Part shown: positions 1 to 10,644 of the stretch, piece by piece
Layout of the letters: every line of letters begins with the position of its first letter
How positions within the stretch are numbered: position 1 is the stretch's first letter
NCBI RefSeq assembly: GCF_002949735.1
Contig: NZ_CP026681.1
Location: 6,602,501-6,666,500 of the forward strand
Origin: Nostoc sp. 'Peltigera membranacea cyanobiont' N6
GTDB taxonomy: Bacteria > Cyanobacteriota > Cyanobacteriia > Cyanobacteriales > Nostocaceae
Direction of reading: 5' to 3'
DNA length: 64,000 nt
Made by a program: the position numbers and the translations under genes
The notes under the pieces: generated by a model
Database searches by the model: none
What the model was told of the DNA's origin: nothing
Seen by the model: the letters and a program-made list of their open reading frames with translations, nothing else

Positions 1-304
1 TTCGATATTGCTGTCCCACTACCCCAATCGGTAAACCAATTGGTTTAGGCTCTTCCCCTTTCGCTCACCACTACTTAGGGAATCTCTGTTTTGATTTCTC
101 TTCCTCCAGCTACTAAGATGTTTCAATTCGCTGGGTTGGCTCTCTCCTGCCTATATATTCAGCAGGTAGTATTAAGGGTTGCCCCATTCGGAAATCTCCG
201 GCTCATAGTTTGCTTCCAACTCCCCGGAGCATATCGTCGGTAACCACGTCCTTCATCGCCTCTGTGTGCCTAGGTATCCACCGTTAGCCCTTATTAGCTT
301 GACC
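1..304 (-). rRNA. 23S ribosomal RNA, 5' end (partial)
   Basis: The reverse complement contains the conserved 5' segment of bacterial 23S rRNA: it opens with GGTCAAGCTAATAAGGG, then ACGGTGGATACC and the GATGAAGGACGTGG and CCGGGGAGT segments. Only the first 300 or so bases are inside the window; the gene continues past position 1. It lies downstream of the 16S gene in the usual order. The exact 5' nucleotide is estimated by comparison with the standard bacterial start. Confidence 0.95.
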
Positions 305-665
305 ACTCAATACATTTGGTCTTTTTATAACTTGCCTTCACAAAAGCAAATAGTTAGTTCTGATTACCTCGTTACTTCGCACTGATTTTACTCACTACTC
401 AGCACTGGGCACTCATCACTAAGAATGTCTGTGTCTGCCTGCTAATTTTGCGTTACTATGCAGTTTTCAAGGTTCTGGCTGAGGACTAACTCAGCAGTCT
501 GACTCTTAAGTCATGTTGCTGAACTCTCAATATTTTTTCGTTTAATATTCTGAACCATTAATACTTTGAAAGCTTTAAACCAATCTCGATCGACCTAGGT
601 TAGACCAACTTACGTTCTATATAGCTGTTTGCTTTTCGAACTGTAAGGGGTGTAGGTCTCCCTAA
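305..665 (-). other. 16S-23S internal transcribed spacer without tRNA genes
   Basis: Read leftward, this 361-base spacer starts with the D1 helix (pairing GACCTA with TAGGTC, positions 592-658). It then has a Box B hairpin closed by CAGCA/TGCTG (492-521) and a Box A antiterminator GAACCTTGAAAA (464-475). No tRNA-Ile or tRNA-Ala cloverleaf is present. Nostocales commonly carry several rRNA operons, some with and some without spacer tRNAs; this is the tRNA-less type. Confidence 0.85.
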
Positions 666-2154
<1,489 letters not shown>

Positions 2155-2347
2155 GGTTTGTTTCGAGTTTGTGGCTCCGAAAAAAAATATTTCTCGGAAT
2201 CCTAGTTACTAAATTTTGATTATCTTTTTGGGAAAACCCAAAAGTAAAATCTTGTTGACGAGGATTGGTTTTTTCTTTAAAGCTTTCAAAAGTATTATGT
2301 TTTTCAGGTTCAGTGGTGGTTAGCGTCTCTCGCTTGCCCACTTAACT

Positions 2348-2376
2348 AGAGTAACTAGTCATCCCTAATTTGTCAA
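2348..2376 (-). promoter_or_regulatory. Probable rRNA operon promoter
   Basis: On the minus strand a perfect -35 box TTGACA (2371-2376) is followed, after 17 bases, by TACTCT (2348-2353) as a -10 box. It lies about 195 bases upstream of the 16S 5' end and points into it, leaving a leader from roughly 2340 to 2155. The -35 and spacing fit sigma-70; the -10 is imperfect. There is no transcription-start evidence. Confidence 0.6.
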
Positions 2377-2562
2377 GGGGGAAATTTATATTTTTTCTAA
2401 AAGACCAAATCGCTTGACTGGTATTACTTTCAACTGAATGGGTTAAGCAATAGGAGTGAGGAGGGGTGAGGTAAAAGCGAAGTGGCTAAAACTTGCCTGG
2501 GTGTGAATTAAGAGACCATCATTTATAAAGTAAATCTTTAGACCACAGATGGCGCAGCATGA

Positions 2563-2665
2563 TACAGCACTTCCGGCGGCTATGAGGTACATCCTCAAAG
2601 CTGAAAGCTATGATAGGAGACGGGCAAGAGGAAAACTGTATTGCATAATAGCCGGAAGCGCTGTA
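2563..2665. repeat. Short palindromic MITE-like element, TA to TA
   Basis: The ends are imperfect inverted repeats: TACAGCACTTCCGGCGGCTAT on the left pairs with ATAGCCGGAAGCGCTGTA on the right. A small internal hairpin GAGG/CCTC sits near the left arm. The element runs from one TA to another and encodes nothing. Its right-hand TA (2664-2665) is also the left TA of the next element. I do not recognise the parent transposon. Confidence 0.6.
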
Positions 2666-2854
2666 TCCCTCTTCTGTCACTCTCCGGGAGGGCTATCGCT
2701 ATAAGCCTCATGAGGCAATCAATACAAGCTATACTATTAGAAAAAAATCGGTCTTGTATTTGTTATTAGAAAATAATCGCGCAATCGCCTGCTATACAAA
2801 AGCTCTAGATTTTAGAAAAGGCAAATGTTTTCGGAGAGTGACAGAAGAGGGGTA
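2664..2854. mobile_element. 187-bp MITE, copy 1 of a tandem pair
   Basis: A 187-base element (2666-2852) sits between TA dinucleotides. Its 21-base terminal inverted repeats begin TCCCTCTTCTGTCACTCTCC and end with the complement GGAGAGTGACAGAAGAGGGG. There is no reading frame of note. TA flanks and terminal repeats without a transposase are typical of non-autonomous IS630/Tc1-mariner-type MITEs; that family assignment is inference. Confidence 0.75.
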
Positions 2855-3043
2855 TCCCTCTTCTGTCACTTTCCATGAGGGCGATCGCTAGAAGCCTTAT
2901 GAACCAATCAATACAAGCTATACCGTTAGCAAAAAATTGGTCTTGTATTTGTTATTGGAAAATAATCGCGCAATATCTTGCTATACAAAAGCTCTAGAAT
3001 TCAGAAATGGCAAAAGTTTTCCGAGAGTGACAGAAGAGGGGTA
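2853..3043. mobile_element. 187-bp MITE, copy 2 of a tandem pair
   Basis: This copy has the same length and orientation as copy 1 (2855-3041), shares the TA at 2853-2854 with it, and ends at a TA at 3042-3043. The two copies differ at roughly one base in eight by eye, including a HIP1 site present only here. The copies are therefore not a fresh duplication, although no length change has accumulated. Confidence 0.75.
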
Positions 3044-3086
3044 TTTGTCTCTTGACTAACGACCCCTAACTCTTGACCATTAACTA

Positions 3087-4361
3087 ATGACTCAAGTAGA
3101 TATTCTCATTTTATCAAATGGCCCAGGTGAGGTTACAACCTGGGTGCGCCCAGTAGTAAGGGCGTTGCGACAAAAATTCGGCGATGACCGAAATCAAGTT
3201 AGGATCAGTGTAGTTTTATCGCCTTGCTCAAATGCTAGTGGTAAAGAAGCTGCGATCGCACTTTCCTACCCAGAAGTAGATAGAGTACAAGAAGCAGAGC
3301 GTTTTTGGCAATTTTTGCTCTGGGGCAAAACTTCTGATAATTGGGACTGGAGAAGTCGAGGTGTAGTTGTTTTCCTCGGTGGCGATCAAATTTTCCCCGT
3401 AATTATAGGCAAAAAGCTGGGATATCGGACAGTTGTTTACGCCGAATGGGAAGCCCGTTGGCATAAGTGGATCGATCGCTTTGGGGTGATGAAACCCAAA
3501 GTTGCTGCTGTTGTCCCCCAGAAATATGCTCACAAATTCACTGTTGTAGGTGATTTGATGCTAGAAGCAGGGGAAAGCCTAGATTCAAATTCCCCTTCAG
3601 CTATGACTCCATCACTGAAAACTGAATTTATTGGTCTACTTCCTGGATCAAAAGCGGCAAAATTAGCCCAAGGAGTACCATTAACTTTAAGCATTGCCGA
3701 ATATGTTCGCGCAAAAAGACCGCAAACTAAATTTGTGATTCCTGTAGCCCCAACTTTGGATTTGGAAACCTTAGCTAGTTTTGCCGATCCTCAAAGGAAC
3801 TCTATTGCTAAAATTTTTGGCTTTGGTGGTGCTTCCTTAATTGCCCCGGAGGAGGCTAGAGGCAAACCATTGCTCAAAACAGCAACGGGCTTAACTGTAG
3901 AATTGTGGCAAGAAAATCCTGCATATCAATTATTATCCCAGTGCTGTATCTGCTTGACTACAGTGGGGGCAAACACAGCCGAACTCGGTGCTTTAGGAGT
4001 ACCAATGATTGTTTTACTACCAACGCAGCAACTTGATGCTATGCGTTCTTGGGATGGTTTACCTGGGTTGTTGGCAAATCTGCCAGGGATAGGTACGGCT
4101 TTTGCTAACGCGATCAATTGGTTATTTCTAACATTCGTGAGACGCAAAGGTTTATTAGCATGGCCAAATATCTGGGCACAGGAAGAGATAGTGCCAGAAC
4201 TTATGGGTAAACTTCAACCGCAAGAAATTGGGGAAATGGTTTTAGACTTTTTAGCCCATCCAGAAAAATTGGATGATATCCGCGCCAAACTCCGTAATAT
4301 TCGCGGTGAAAGTGGTGCAGCCCAGAAAATAGCAGAGATTGTTGGTGAGGAAATTTGGTAA
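3087..4361 (+). CDS. Lipid-A-disaccharide synthase-related protein (LpxB-like glycosyltransferase)
   Basis: The 424-residue protein opens with MTQVDILILSNGPGEVTTWV, the Rossmann start with an N-G-P-G-E segment typical of the cyanobacterial LpxB-related family. It continues with a VVFLGGDQIFPV strand, a LLPGSK segment near the middle and a C-terminal TVGANTAELGALGVPMIVLLP nucleotide-sugar site as in GT-B enzymes. Family members resemble lipid-A-disaccharide synthase, but many cyanobacteria make simplified lipid A, so the acceptor is unknown. The gene starts 44 bases after the MITE array, and the next gene downstream runs the other way. Cytoplasmic or inner-face location is likely. Confidence 0.8.
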   Translation: MTQVDILILSNGPGEVTTWVRPVVRALRQKFGDDRNQVRISVVLSPCSNASGKEAAIALSYPEVDRVQEAERFWQFLLWGKTSDNWDWRSRGVVVFLGGDQIFPVIIGKKLGYRTVVYAEWEARWHKWIDRFGVMKPKVAAVVPQKYAHKFTVVGDLMLEAGESLDSNSPSAMTPSLKTEFIGLLPGSKAAKLAQGVPLTLSIAEYVRAKRPQTKFVIPVAPTLDLETLASFADPQRNSIAKIFGFGGASLIAPEEARGKPLLKTATGLTVELWQENPAYQLLSQCCICLTTVGANTAELGALGVPMIVLLPTQQLDAMRSWDGLPGLLANLPGIGTAFANAINWLFLTFVRRKGLLAWPNIWAQEEIVPELMGKLQPQEIGEMVLDFLAHPEKLDDIRAKLRNIRGESGAAQKIAEIVGEEIW

Positions 4362-4364
4362 CAA

Positions 4365-4930
4365 TTAAAGATCGACAGATTCTAAATCATCTGGCAAAGT
4401 TGAGTCATTAAGGGCATTGCGGAAGTATTTTCCTGTCAATCCAGTTGCTGAAAAAATTGGTGTGCCAGCCTGGAGGTCAAAAATATAAGCCGTGTACTTT
4501 GTTGAACGACGAGGATTTGAACTTGGAAAGCCGCTGATGTCAAAGTTTCCTTTGAGTACTACTAACATCAATGGCGGTTCTTTACCCATAAACTCAAACT
4601 CACCAAAACCAGTGGAAGGAATTTCAGCAGCTTTGATTGGACGGGCAAATATTGCCTCCGGTGTGCCGCTTAGTATCTTAAATTGGCAAGAGTGGGCAAG
4701 GGTATAGTTTACAGCAGCTTGCCTAATCTCCGTTTCCGAGGCTGAAGTTAGTGGACGTTTTTGAAATATAGTCAACCGATTGATTTCTTCTGGAAAGATT
4801 TTTTTGAGAGTTTCAGGGGGAATGTTGCTAAGTTGATTCTCAATTAAACAACGATCTGATGAAGCAGCTATAGATAGTACCGCACAAATACGGCTGACAA
4901 AAATACCAAGCTCACTAAAACTTTTTTCAT
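4365..4930 (-). pseudogene. Secreted hypothetical protein with a frameshift inside the signal peptide
   Basis: The frame from 4775 down to 4365 codes for about 136 residues, and the same frame stays open up to about 4930. That upstream part (SIAASSDRCLIENQLSNIPPE) has no ATG, GTG or TTG start. An ATG at 4928-4930 in another frame begins MKKVLVSLVFLSAVFV, a classic signal-peptide start, but meets a stop at 4868-4870. Restoring one lost base (or removing two) near 4882 joins the two into a secreted protein of about 188 residues. Either the gene is broken, the base call is wrong, or translation begins at the TTG at 4775. Function is unknown. It lies tail to tail with the LpxB-like gene, 3 bases apart. 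Confidence 0.6.
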
Positions 4931-5102
4931 AATTTTATTTTTAATAAATTTCTATGCCCCATAATTCTAATCAAATAATGTAAACAAATGTAATCTCTAG
5001 CTTTAGGGACGTATTATTATGCATACATACTATTACTTAGTGGAGGGGGAGATGAGGAAGTAAGAAATTTCTCCCTTATGTGCCTCATTCTCGTCATTTC
5101 CT

Positions 5103-5489
5103 TTAATCCGAAGATTCTCCGTCCCTGCGCCCAAGTTCATAAATGCCAGCGCCCATACAGGCTAAGATTCCTGTACTAATTCCCCAACTTTCACCTAAAC
5201 TAATTTCCAGACCCCAGTTACATAAAGCGCCAACTACCAAAAAAGGCGTGATGCTAAATAATGATGCATAGAAAGCGTTTTGGGATTCTCTGGCTTTACG
5301 AGTCTTTTCAAACTCTGTCTGGCTGGTGTAAAGCGATCGCTCGGCAAAGTTAAACCAACGGTTAAGTTGTTCGATTACCCATTGATTAACTGGGGAAAAA
5401 CCTAGATATAGCGCCAATGACCACAAACTCGCTCCGGCGATCGCGATCGTGTTTAACTCAAAGCGGAAAGGGAAAATTTCAGTCAGCAT
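5103..5489 (-). CDS. Conserved hypothetical membrane protein
   Basis: This 128-residue protein has a hydrophobic N-terminal segment (about residues 14-32), a polar middle with many Arg/Glu/Lys (residues 45-72) and two further hydrophobic stretches (about 73-92 and 100-118). The tail is acidic (RRDGESSD). It looks like a small inner or thylakoid membrane protein with two or three helices. I recognise no catalytic motif. It stands alone between two intergenic stretches. Confidence 0.6.
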   Translation of the reverse strand: MLTEIFPFRFELNTIAIAGASLWSLALYLGFSPVNQWVIEQLNRWFNFAERSLYTSQTEFEKTRKARESQNAFYASLFSITPFLVVGALCNWGLEISLGESWGISTGILACMGAGIYELGRRDGESSD

Positions 5490-5862
5490 GGCTTATGAGA
5501 GTCCTGCAAAGGGTTAACTTTAGCTGTCAGTAGATGCTAAACAAACCTCTTGTGCAATTTTAAGCATAAAGGTTAACAAGATTTCAACTAGTTGCTAACT
5601 CTCCTACTTTTTTAACAGATCGCAAAAGTCGCCACCCTCGAACAACTCTGACTAGGGTGGAGATAGGGAGGGGTGATGATGATTAAAACAAAAGTTGGCG
5701 GATCTCTTCTGTATACAGCAGATTGCAAGTAAGTTACAAAATGCAGGACTCATGCATCTATAAAGAGTTTCTACCTCCCACCTCCTGCTTCAAAACCTGT
5801 AGCTTCTGACTTCATGCAAAGGAAAACTGCTGCAAGTCCCAAAAGAAAATAAGCAATGCCCT
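5490..5862. other. Intergenic region, nothing firm
   Basis: These 373 bases separate two leftward genes. A 10-base palindrome CTGTATACAG is visible near 5707, and there are some purine-rich stretches. I see no reading frame, tRNA or convincing terminator. The promoter of the upstream gene should lie near its start at 5489. Confidence 0.4.
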
Positions 5863-6810
5863 TTAATACAACGACTTAATCCACTGCCATTCTTTTGTCA
5901 AACCTTCTCGCAGAGAAACTTTTGGTTGATATCCGAGAATTTTTTGCGCTTTAGATACATCAGCAGCAGTGTGACGGGCATCTCCCATCGCTTTTTCTAT
6001 GTGGTTTCTTTTGATTGGTTTCCCAACGATTTCTTCAATCGTATCTAAGACTTCTGCTAAAACCACCCTGCTACCACCACCGATATTCAAGATTTCTCCC
6101 ACTGCTTCGGGTACATTGGCGGCAGCTAAATTGGCAGCGATGACATCACCAACAAACGTAAACTCCCGCGTTTGCTGTCCATCGCCGTAAATAGGAATCG
6201 CCTCATCCTGCAAAATCGATTTAAAGAATTTATGAAATGCCATATCTGGACGCTGTTTAGGGCCATAAACTGTGAAATATCGCAATGATACAGATGGCAC
6301 ACCAAAGTTTTTATGATATAGTGTGCACAAAGTTTCAGCCGCTAGCTTAGTAATACCGTAAGGAGAAACAGGTTGAGGGCAAATTCCCTCATGAGTGGGT
6401 AATGTTTCTGCATCACCATATACGCTTGACGAAGAAGCAAATACTAATCTTTTCAGGTGTTTAGCATCTTTAGCTGCTTCTAGCAAAACTTGTGTAGCGT
6501 TAATATTTCTTTCTGTATAACCTCGAAAAGCTTTACCCCAACTCGCTCTGACACCTGCTTGTGCTGCTTGATGGTAAACTACATCAACATCTTTTAAGAG
6601 TTCCTGCCAATCTAAAAACTGAATATCTGCTTCGATTAATGTAAAGCCAGGTGAGGAATGTAAATGTGCAACATTCTTACGCTTTAACATCGGATCGTAG
6701 TAATCATTGAATTCATCAATGCCGATCACTTCTTCCCCTTGTTGTAGCAATATCTCTACCAGTTGAGAACCAACAAAGCCGGCAGCTCCAGTAACGATAA
6801 TTTTAGCCAT
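5863..6810 (-). CDS. NAD-dependent epimerase/dehydratase (UDP-glucuronate epimerase type)
   Basis: This is a 315-residue extended short-chain dehydrogenase. The N-terminal TGAAGFVGSQL is the TGxxGxxG NAD-binding loop, IGIDEFNDYYDP follows the second strand as in UDP-glucuronate and UDP-glucose 4-epimerases, and SSSSVYGD plus YGITK supply the catalytic Ser/Tyr/Lys. The segment GDGQQTREFTFVGDV is the usual sugar-nucleotide-binding motif. The likely reaction is C4 epimerisation of a UDP-sugar for exopolysaccharide or LPS. ATG at 6808-6810 is the natural start, directly before the nucleotide fold. No partner sugar gene is adjacent. Confidence 0.85.
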   Translation of the reverse strand: MAKIIVTGAAGFVGSQLVEILLQQGEEVIGIDEFNDYYDPMLKRKNVAHLHSSPGFTLIEADIQFLDWQELLKDVDVVYHQAAQAGVRASWGKAFRGYTERNINATQVLLEAAKDAKHLKRLVFASSSSVYGDAETLPTHEGICPQPVSPYGITKLAAETLCTLYHKNFGVPSVSLRYFTVYGPKQRPDMAFHKFFKSILQDEAIPIYGDGQQTREFTFVGDVIAANLAAANVPEAVGEILNIGGGSRVVLAEVLDTIEEIVGKPIKRNHIEKAMGDARHTAADVSKAQKILGYQPKVSLREGLTKEWQWIKSLY

Positions 6811-7225
6811 GTTACCTATTTTTTGATATTTTCATAAATTTCTATATTCACAGGTTAGTACTTATAATCAATAATCGTCATTACTTAAGCTTGATTTTTA
6901 ATCAATTATTGTACTGTTTTAAACACAAACATTACTTAAATAGATATACTTAATAATTCAATTTATGCTAGTATATTTATTGAGACATTGCTGTTAAAAA
7001 GAGTAATAAATATACTAGTTGACAAAATTGAATCTTAAGAATAGCCGCAGTTGAAATTCCAACAACAGAATCGACTTAAAACCGATATAGATAATTCTTT
7101 CTCCCCCCATCCTGCCTCTTCTTGTGATGAGGGGGCTTGCACAAGTGCGATAATTGGTGAAAAAATTGATCCGCGAGAGCCGAATAGGGAATTCTCGTTT
7201 CGCAAGGGACGCACGAGGAAATTTA
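6811..7225. other. Divergent intergenic region upstream of purD
   Basis: The left half is very AT-rich and should hold the promoters of the epimerase (leftward) and purD (rightward). Near 7103-7135 a loose inverted repeat pairs CCCCCCATC with GATGAGGGGG. Overlapping reading frames here are short and mutually exclusive. I see no known riboswitch. Confidence 0.4.
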
Positions 7226-8503
7226 GTGAAAGTTTTAGTCGTAGGTAATGGAGGGCGCGAACACGCTCTAGCATGGAAACTGTTGCAATCTAAGCAAATC
7301 GAGCAAGTTGTCTGCGTACCGGGGAATGGAGGTACAGCAAGTATAGAACGTTGCCAGAACTTGACTCTAGCAGTAGATGATTTTGAAGGCATGAGCCAAT
7401 ATGCTCTGGAAAATGGTATCACTCTGGTGATAGTTGGGCCAGAAGTACCTTTGGCAAAGGGAATCACCGATTACCTCCAAGACAAAGGATTGATGGTATT
7501 TGGGCCAGTCAGAGCGGGAGCGCAAATTGAAGCGAGTAAAGCTTGGGCAAAAACTCTGATGCAAGAAGCAGGAATTCCGACGGCGCAGGCTGCGGTATTT
7601 ACGGAGGCAGCAGCAGCAAAATCTTATGTAAGAGCTAAGGGAGCGCCAATTGTCATTAAAGCTGATGGCTTGGCGGCTGGTAAGGGTGTAACGGTGGCCG
7701 AAACATTTGCACAGGCAGAAAGTGCCGTGGATGCAATTTTTCAGGGGCAATTTGGCAGTGCTGGCGAATTTGTTGTTATTGAAGAATGTTTAATTGGGCA
7801 AGAGGTATCAGTTTTAGCGTTAACTGATGGGTTAACAATTCGACCCTTGCTGCCCGCTCAAGACCATAAGCGGATTGGTGATGGCGATACGGGCGAAAAT
7901 ACTGGTGGGATGGGAGCATACAGCCCAGCACCCATCGCTACGCCAGAGTTGATGGCACGCATTCAAACAGAAGTGTTAGAAAGAGCGATCGCCACCTTAC
8001 GAGCAAAAGGCATTGACTACCGAGGTGTACTGTATGCTGGGTTAATGATTGCACCTAATGGCGACTTGAAGGTTTTGGAATTTAACTGTCGCTTTGGCGA
8101 TCCCGAAACCCAGGTGATTTTGCCACTGTTAGAAACACCCTTAGAAGAATTGATTCTAGCCTGTGTGCAGCAACGATTAAGTGAATTGCCGCCCATTGCT
8201 TGGAAAGGGGGAGCATCTGCTACTGTCGTTGCGGCTTCAGGTGGTTATCCAGGAGTTTATGAGAAAGGCCAGGTGATTACTGGCATTGACAACGCAGAGG
8301 CAACAGGAGCAACTGTATTTCATGCAGGTACGAAATTGAACCAGCAACAAGAAATAGTGACAGACGGGGGTCGAGTATTAAATGTAACTGGAATCGGAGA
8401 AAATTTTGAGCAAGCGATCGCCCAAGCCTACGCTGCAATCAAATATATTCAGTTTGATGGGATATATTACCGTAAAGATATCGGTCATAGAGTTAAGAGT
8501 TAG
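7226..8503 (+). CDS. purD: Phosphoribosylamine-glycine ligase
   Basis: This ATP-grasp enzyme makes glycinamide ribonucleotide in purine synthesis. I place the start at the GTG at 7226, where MKVLVVGNGGREHALAWKLL begins exactly as in other PurD proteins and a GAGGA ribosome site lies a few bases upstream. The open frame runs back to 7154, but the extra 24 residues look non-coding. The resulting 425 residues match the family. Readable motifs are GPEVPL, KADGLAAGKGV (ATP-grasp), HKRIGDGDTGENTGGMGAY and EFNCRFGDPETQ. nblS follows about 130 bases later on the same strand. Confidence 0.95.
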   Translation: MKVLVVGNGGREHALAWKLLQSKQIEQVVCVPGNGGTASIERCQNLTLAVDDFEGMSQYALENGITLVIVGPEVPLAKGITDYLQDKGLMVFGPVRAGAQIEASKAWAKTLMQEAGIPTAQAAVFTEAAAAKSYVRAKGAPIVIKADGLAAGKGVTVAETFAQAESAVDAIFQGQFGSAGEFVVIEECLIGQEVSVLALTDGLTIRPLLPAQDHKRIGDGDTGENTGGMGAYSPAPIATPELMARIQTEVLERAIATLRAKGIDYRGVLYAGLMIAPNGDLKVLEFNCRFGDPETQVILPLLETPLEELILACVQQRLSELPPIAWKGGASATVVAASGGYPGVYEKGQVITGIDNAEATGATVFHAGTKLNQQQEIVTDGGRVLNVTGIGENFEQAIAQAYAAIKYIQFDGIYYRKDIGHRVKS

Positions 8504-8633
8504 GAGTTGGGAGTCTGAATATGAGGGAATAACTAATGCCCCATACCCAATGCCCTAACATATTTGTCGGATTAACTGTTAATTTTTAAGTTGTTGGGCT
8601 TTATAACAAAGACTACTAACAACTTTATTTAAG

Positions 8634-10580
8634 ATGCTAAGTCTGTTCAAAACAATTCGAGATGCGATCGCTAGTTGGTGGTCGGAGTTCACACTCCAGA
8701 CTAAACTGCTGGCTGTGGCCACATTGGTGGTTTCTTTGGTGATGAGTGGTCTGACCTTCTGGGCTGTGAATACAATTCAGCAGGACGCGCGGATGAATGA
8801 CACCCGCTTCGGTCGTGATTTGGGGCTGCTACTTGCTGCCAATGTTGCTCCCCTCATAGCTGACAACAATTTGACTGAGGTTTCCCAATTTTCTCAACGC
8901 TTCTATAGCAGCACCTCTAGTGTGCGTTACATGCTCTACGCTGATGAAACTGGGGAAATCTTTTTTGGCATACCTTTTTGGGATGCAGAGGTAGAAAACT
9001 CTCTTACCATTAAACGGCGAATCCAACTGCCAGAAGATTACCCAGGGGATGGGGAAAAGCCGATGGTGCGGCAACACATGACCCCAGACGGCGTTGTTAC
9101 CGATGTGTTTATTCCTCTAATCGTTAATAAAAAATATTTAGGTGTATTAGCGATCGGCATCAATCCCAATCAGACTGCGATCATTTCCACCAATTTTACC
9201 CGCGATGTCACCATTGCCGTTTTTATCACCATTTGGGTAATGGTGATTTTGGCAGGAGTGATTAACGCCTTGACCATCACTAAGCCAATCAAAGAACTAC
9301 TGGTAGGGGTAAAGCAAATTACTACCGGGAATTTCAAGCAGCGCATTGATTTACCTTTAGGGGGCGAACTGGGGGAGTTAATTTTAAGCTTTAATGAGAT
9401 GGCAGAGCGATTAGAGCGCTATGAAGAACAGAATATTGAGGAATTGACCGCAGAAAAAGCCAAGCTAGAAACCCTAGTTTCCACGATCGCAGATGGTGCA
9501 GTATTGATTGATAACAACATGCAGGTGATATTAGTCAACCCCACAGCGCGGCGAATTTTTGGCTGGGAAACTATTGATGTGGTAGGCTGCAATGTGTTGC
9601 ATCACTTACCGACAGATGTACAAATGGAAATCTCTGGCCCTTTGTACGAAATGGCAGCAGGGGAATGCGAAAGTGCTGAATTCCGAATTTTTATTAACCA
9701 ACCCACCCCACGGACGATCCGTATTCTCTTAACTACAGTACTCAACGTGCAAAGAGAAAGCATCAAAGGCATTGCGATTACTGTCCAAGATATAAGCCGT
9801 GAGGTGGAATTAAACGATGCAAAAAGCCAATTTATCAGTAATGTTTCTCACGAACTGAGAACGCCATTATTTAACATCAAAACTTATATTGAAACCCTGC
9901 ACGACTACGGTGAAGACTTAGCTTTACAAGAACGGCAAGAGTTTCTGCAAACAGTAAACCATGAAACCGATCGCCTAACTCGCCTAGTTAACGATGTTTT
10001 AGATTTGTCAAAACTCGAATCTGGTCGTCAGTACAACTTCGATGGGGTAGATTTAGCCCAAGCGATCGAGCAAACCCTGCGTACTTACCAACTCAATGCT
10101 AAAGAGAAAGGTGTTGAACTTGTTCAAGAACTTGCTCCTAATTTGCCCCTGGTAATGGGTAATTACGATCTGTTAGTACAAGTGTTTGGCAACCTAATTG
10201 GTAATGCTCTCAAGTTCACAAAAGCCGGTGGTAAAGTAGCAATCCGCGCCTACCAACTAGATTTTAAGCCCAATCACACCCAATCTTCTCCAGTGCGGAT
10301 TGAAATCTCCGATACTGGAATAGGCATAGCCACAGAAGATCAACACTCAATTTTTGAACGCTTCTTTCGCGTAGAAAACCGAGTTCACACCCTAGAAGGC
10401 ACGGGTTTAGGATTATCGATTGTCAGAAATATCATCGACAGACATCGTAGTAAAGTCCATCTCGTGAGTGAAGTCGGCATTGGGACAACTTTTTGGTTTG
10501 ATTTAACCACCTTTGAGGAAAAAGCCCCACCGATACAAGTTGAAGCTATTGCAGAAGTATCCAAAATCACCACAGGTTGA
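8634..10580 (+). CDS. nblS: NblS/Hik33-type sensor histidine kinase
   Basis: The 648-residue membrane kinase has a first transmembrane helix (about 25-50), an extracytoplasmic domain, a second helix (about 192-215), HAMP, PAS (about 280-390) and a HisKA box NVSHELRTPLF with the phosphoacceptor at His406. The ATPase domain is intact (NLIGNALKFT, DTGIGI, GTGLGLSI). The N-terminal FTLQTKLLAVATLVVSLVMS and the whole layout match NblS/Hik33/DspA, the stress kinase controlling phycobilisome degradation and high-light, cold and nutrient responses. ATG at 8634 starts the conserved cytoplasmic tip. Its cognate regulators are not in the window. Confidence 0.92.
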   Translation: MLSLFKTIRDAIASWWSEFTLQTKLLAVATLVVSLVMSGLTFWAVNTIQQDARMNDTRFGRDLGLLLAANVAPLIADNNLTEVSQFSQRFYSSTSSVRYMLYADETGEIFFGIPFWDAEVENSLTIKRRIQLPEDYPGDGEKPMVRQHMTPDGVVTDVFIPLIVNKKYLGVLAIGINPNQTAIISTNFTRDVTIAVFITIWVMVILAGVINALTITKPIKELLVGVKQITTGNFKQRIDLPLGGELGELILSFNEMAERLERYEEQNIEELTAEKAKLETLVSTIADGAVLIDNNMQVILVNPTARRIFGWETIDVVGCNVLHHLPTDVQMEISGPLYEMAAGECESAEFRIFINQPTPRTIRILLTTVLNVQRESIKGIAITVQDISREVELNDAKSQFISNVSHELRTPLFNIKTYIETLHDYGEDLALQERQEFLQTVNHETDRLTRLVNDVLDLSKLESGRQYNFDGVDLAQAIEQTLRTYQLNAKEKGVELVQELAPNLPLVMGNYDLLVQVFGNLIGNALKFTKAGGKVAIRAYQLDFKPNHTQSSPVRIEISDTGIGIATEDQHSIFERFFRVENRVHTLEGTGLGLSIVRNIIDRHRSKVHLVSEVGIGTTFWFDLTTFEEKAPPIQVEAIAEVSKITTG

Positions 10581-10644
10581 AGAATGGGGTATGGGGCATT
10601 AGTTATTTTTTCTCCCCCATCTCCCCACTCCTACAAAAAACAAA

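Noticed and set aside
2664..3043. Tandem 187-bp units as a CRISPR or as an origin iteron array
   Set aside because: There are only two long units with terminal inverted repeats and TA flanks, which fits MITEs; no dnaA boxes or short regular spacers are seen.
7154..7225. Upstream extension of purD
   Set aside because: The extra 24 residues are not PurD-like, and the GTG at 7226 has a proper ribosome site right before MKVLVVGNGG.
7015..7467. Leftward frames of up to 150 codons upstream of and within purD
   Set aside because: They overlap purD or its leader, have no family likeness and no ribosome site, and are explained as shadows.
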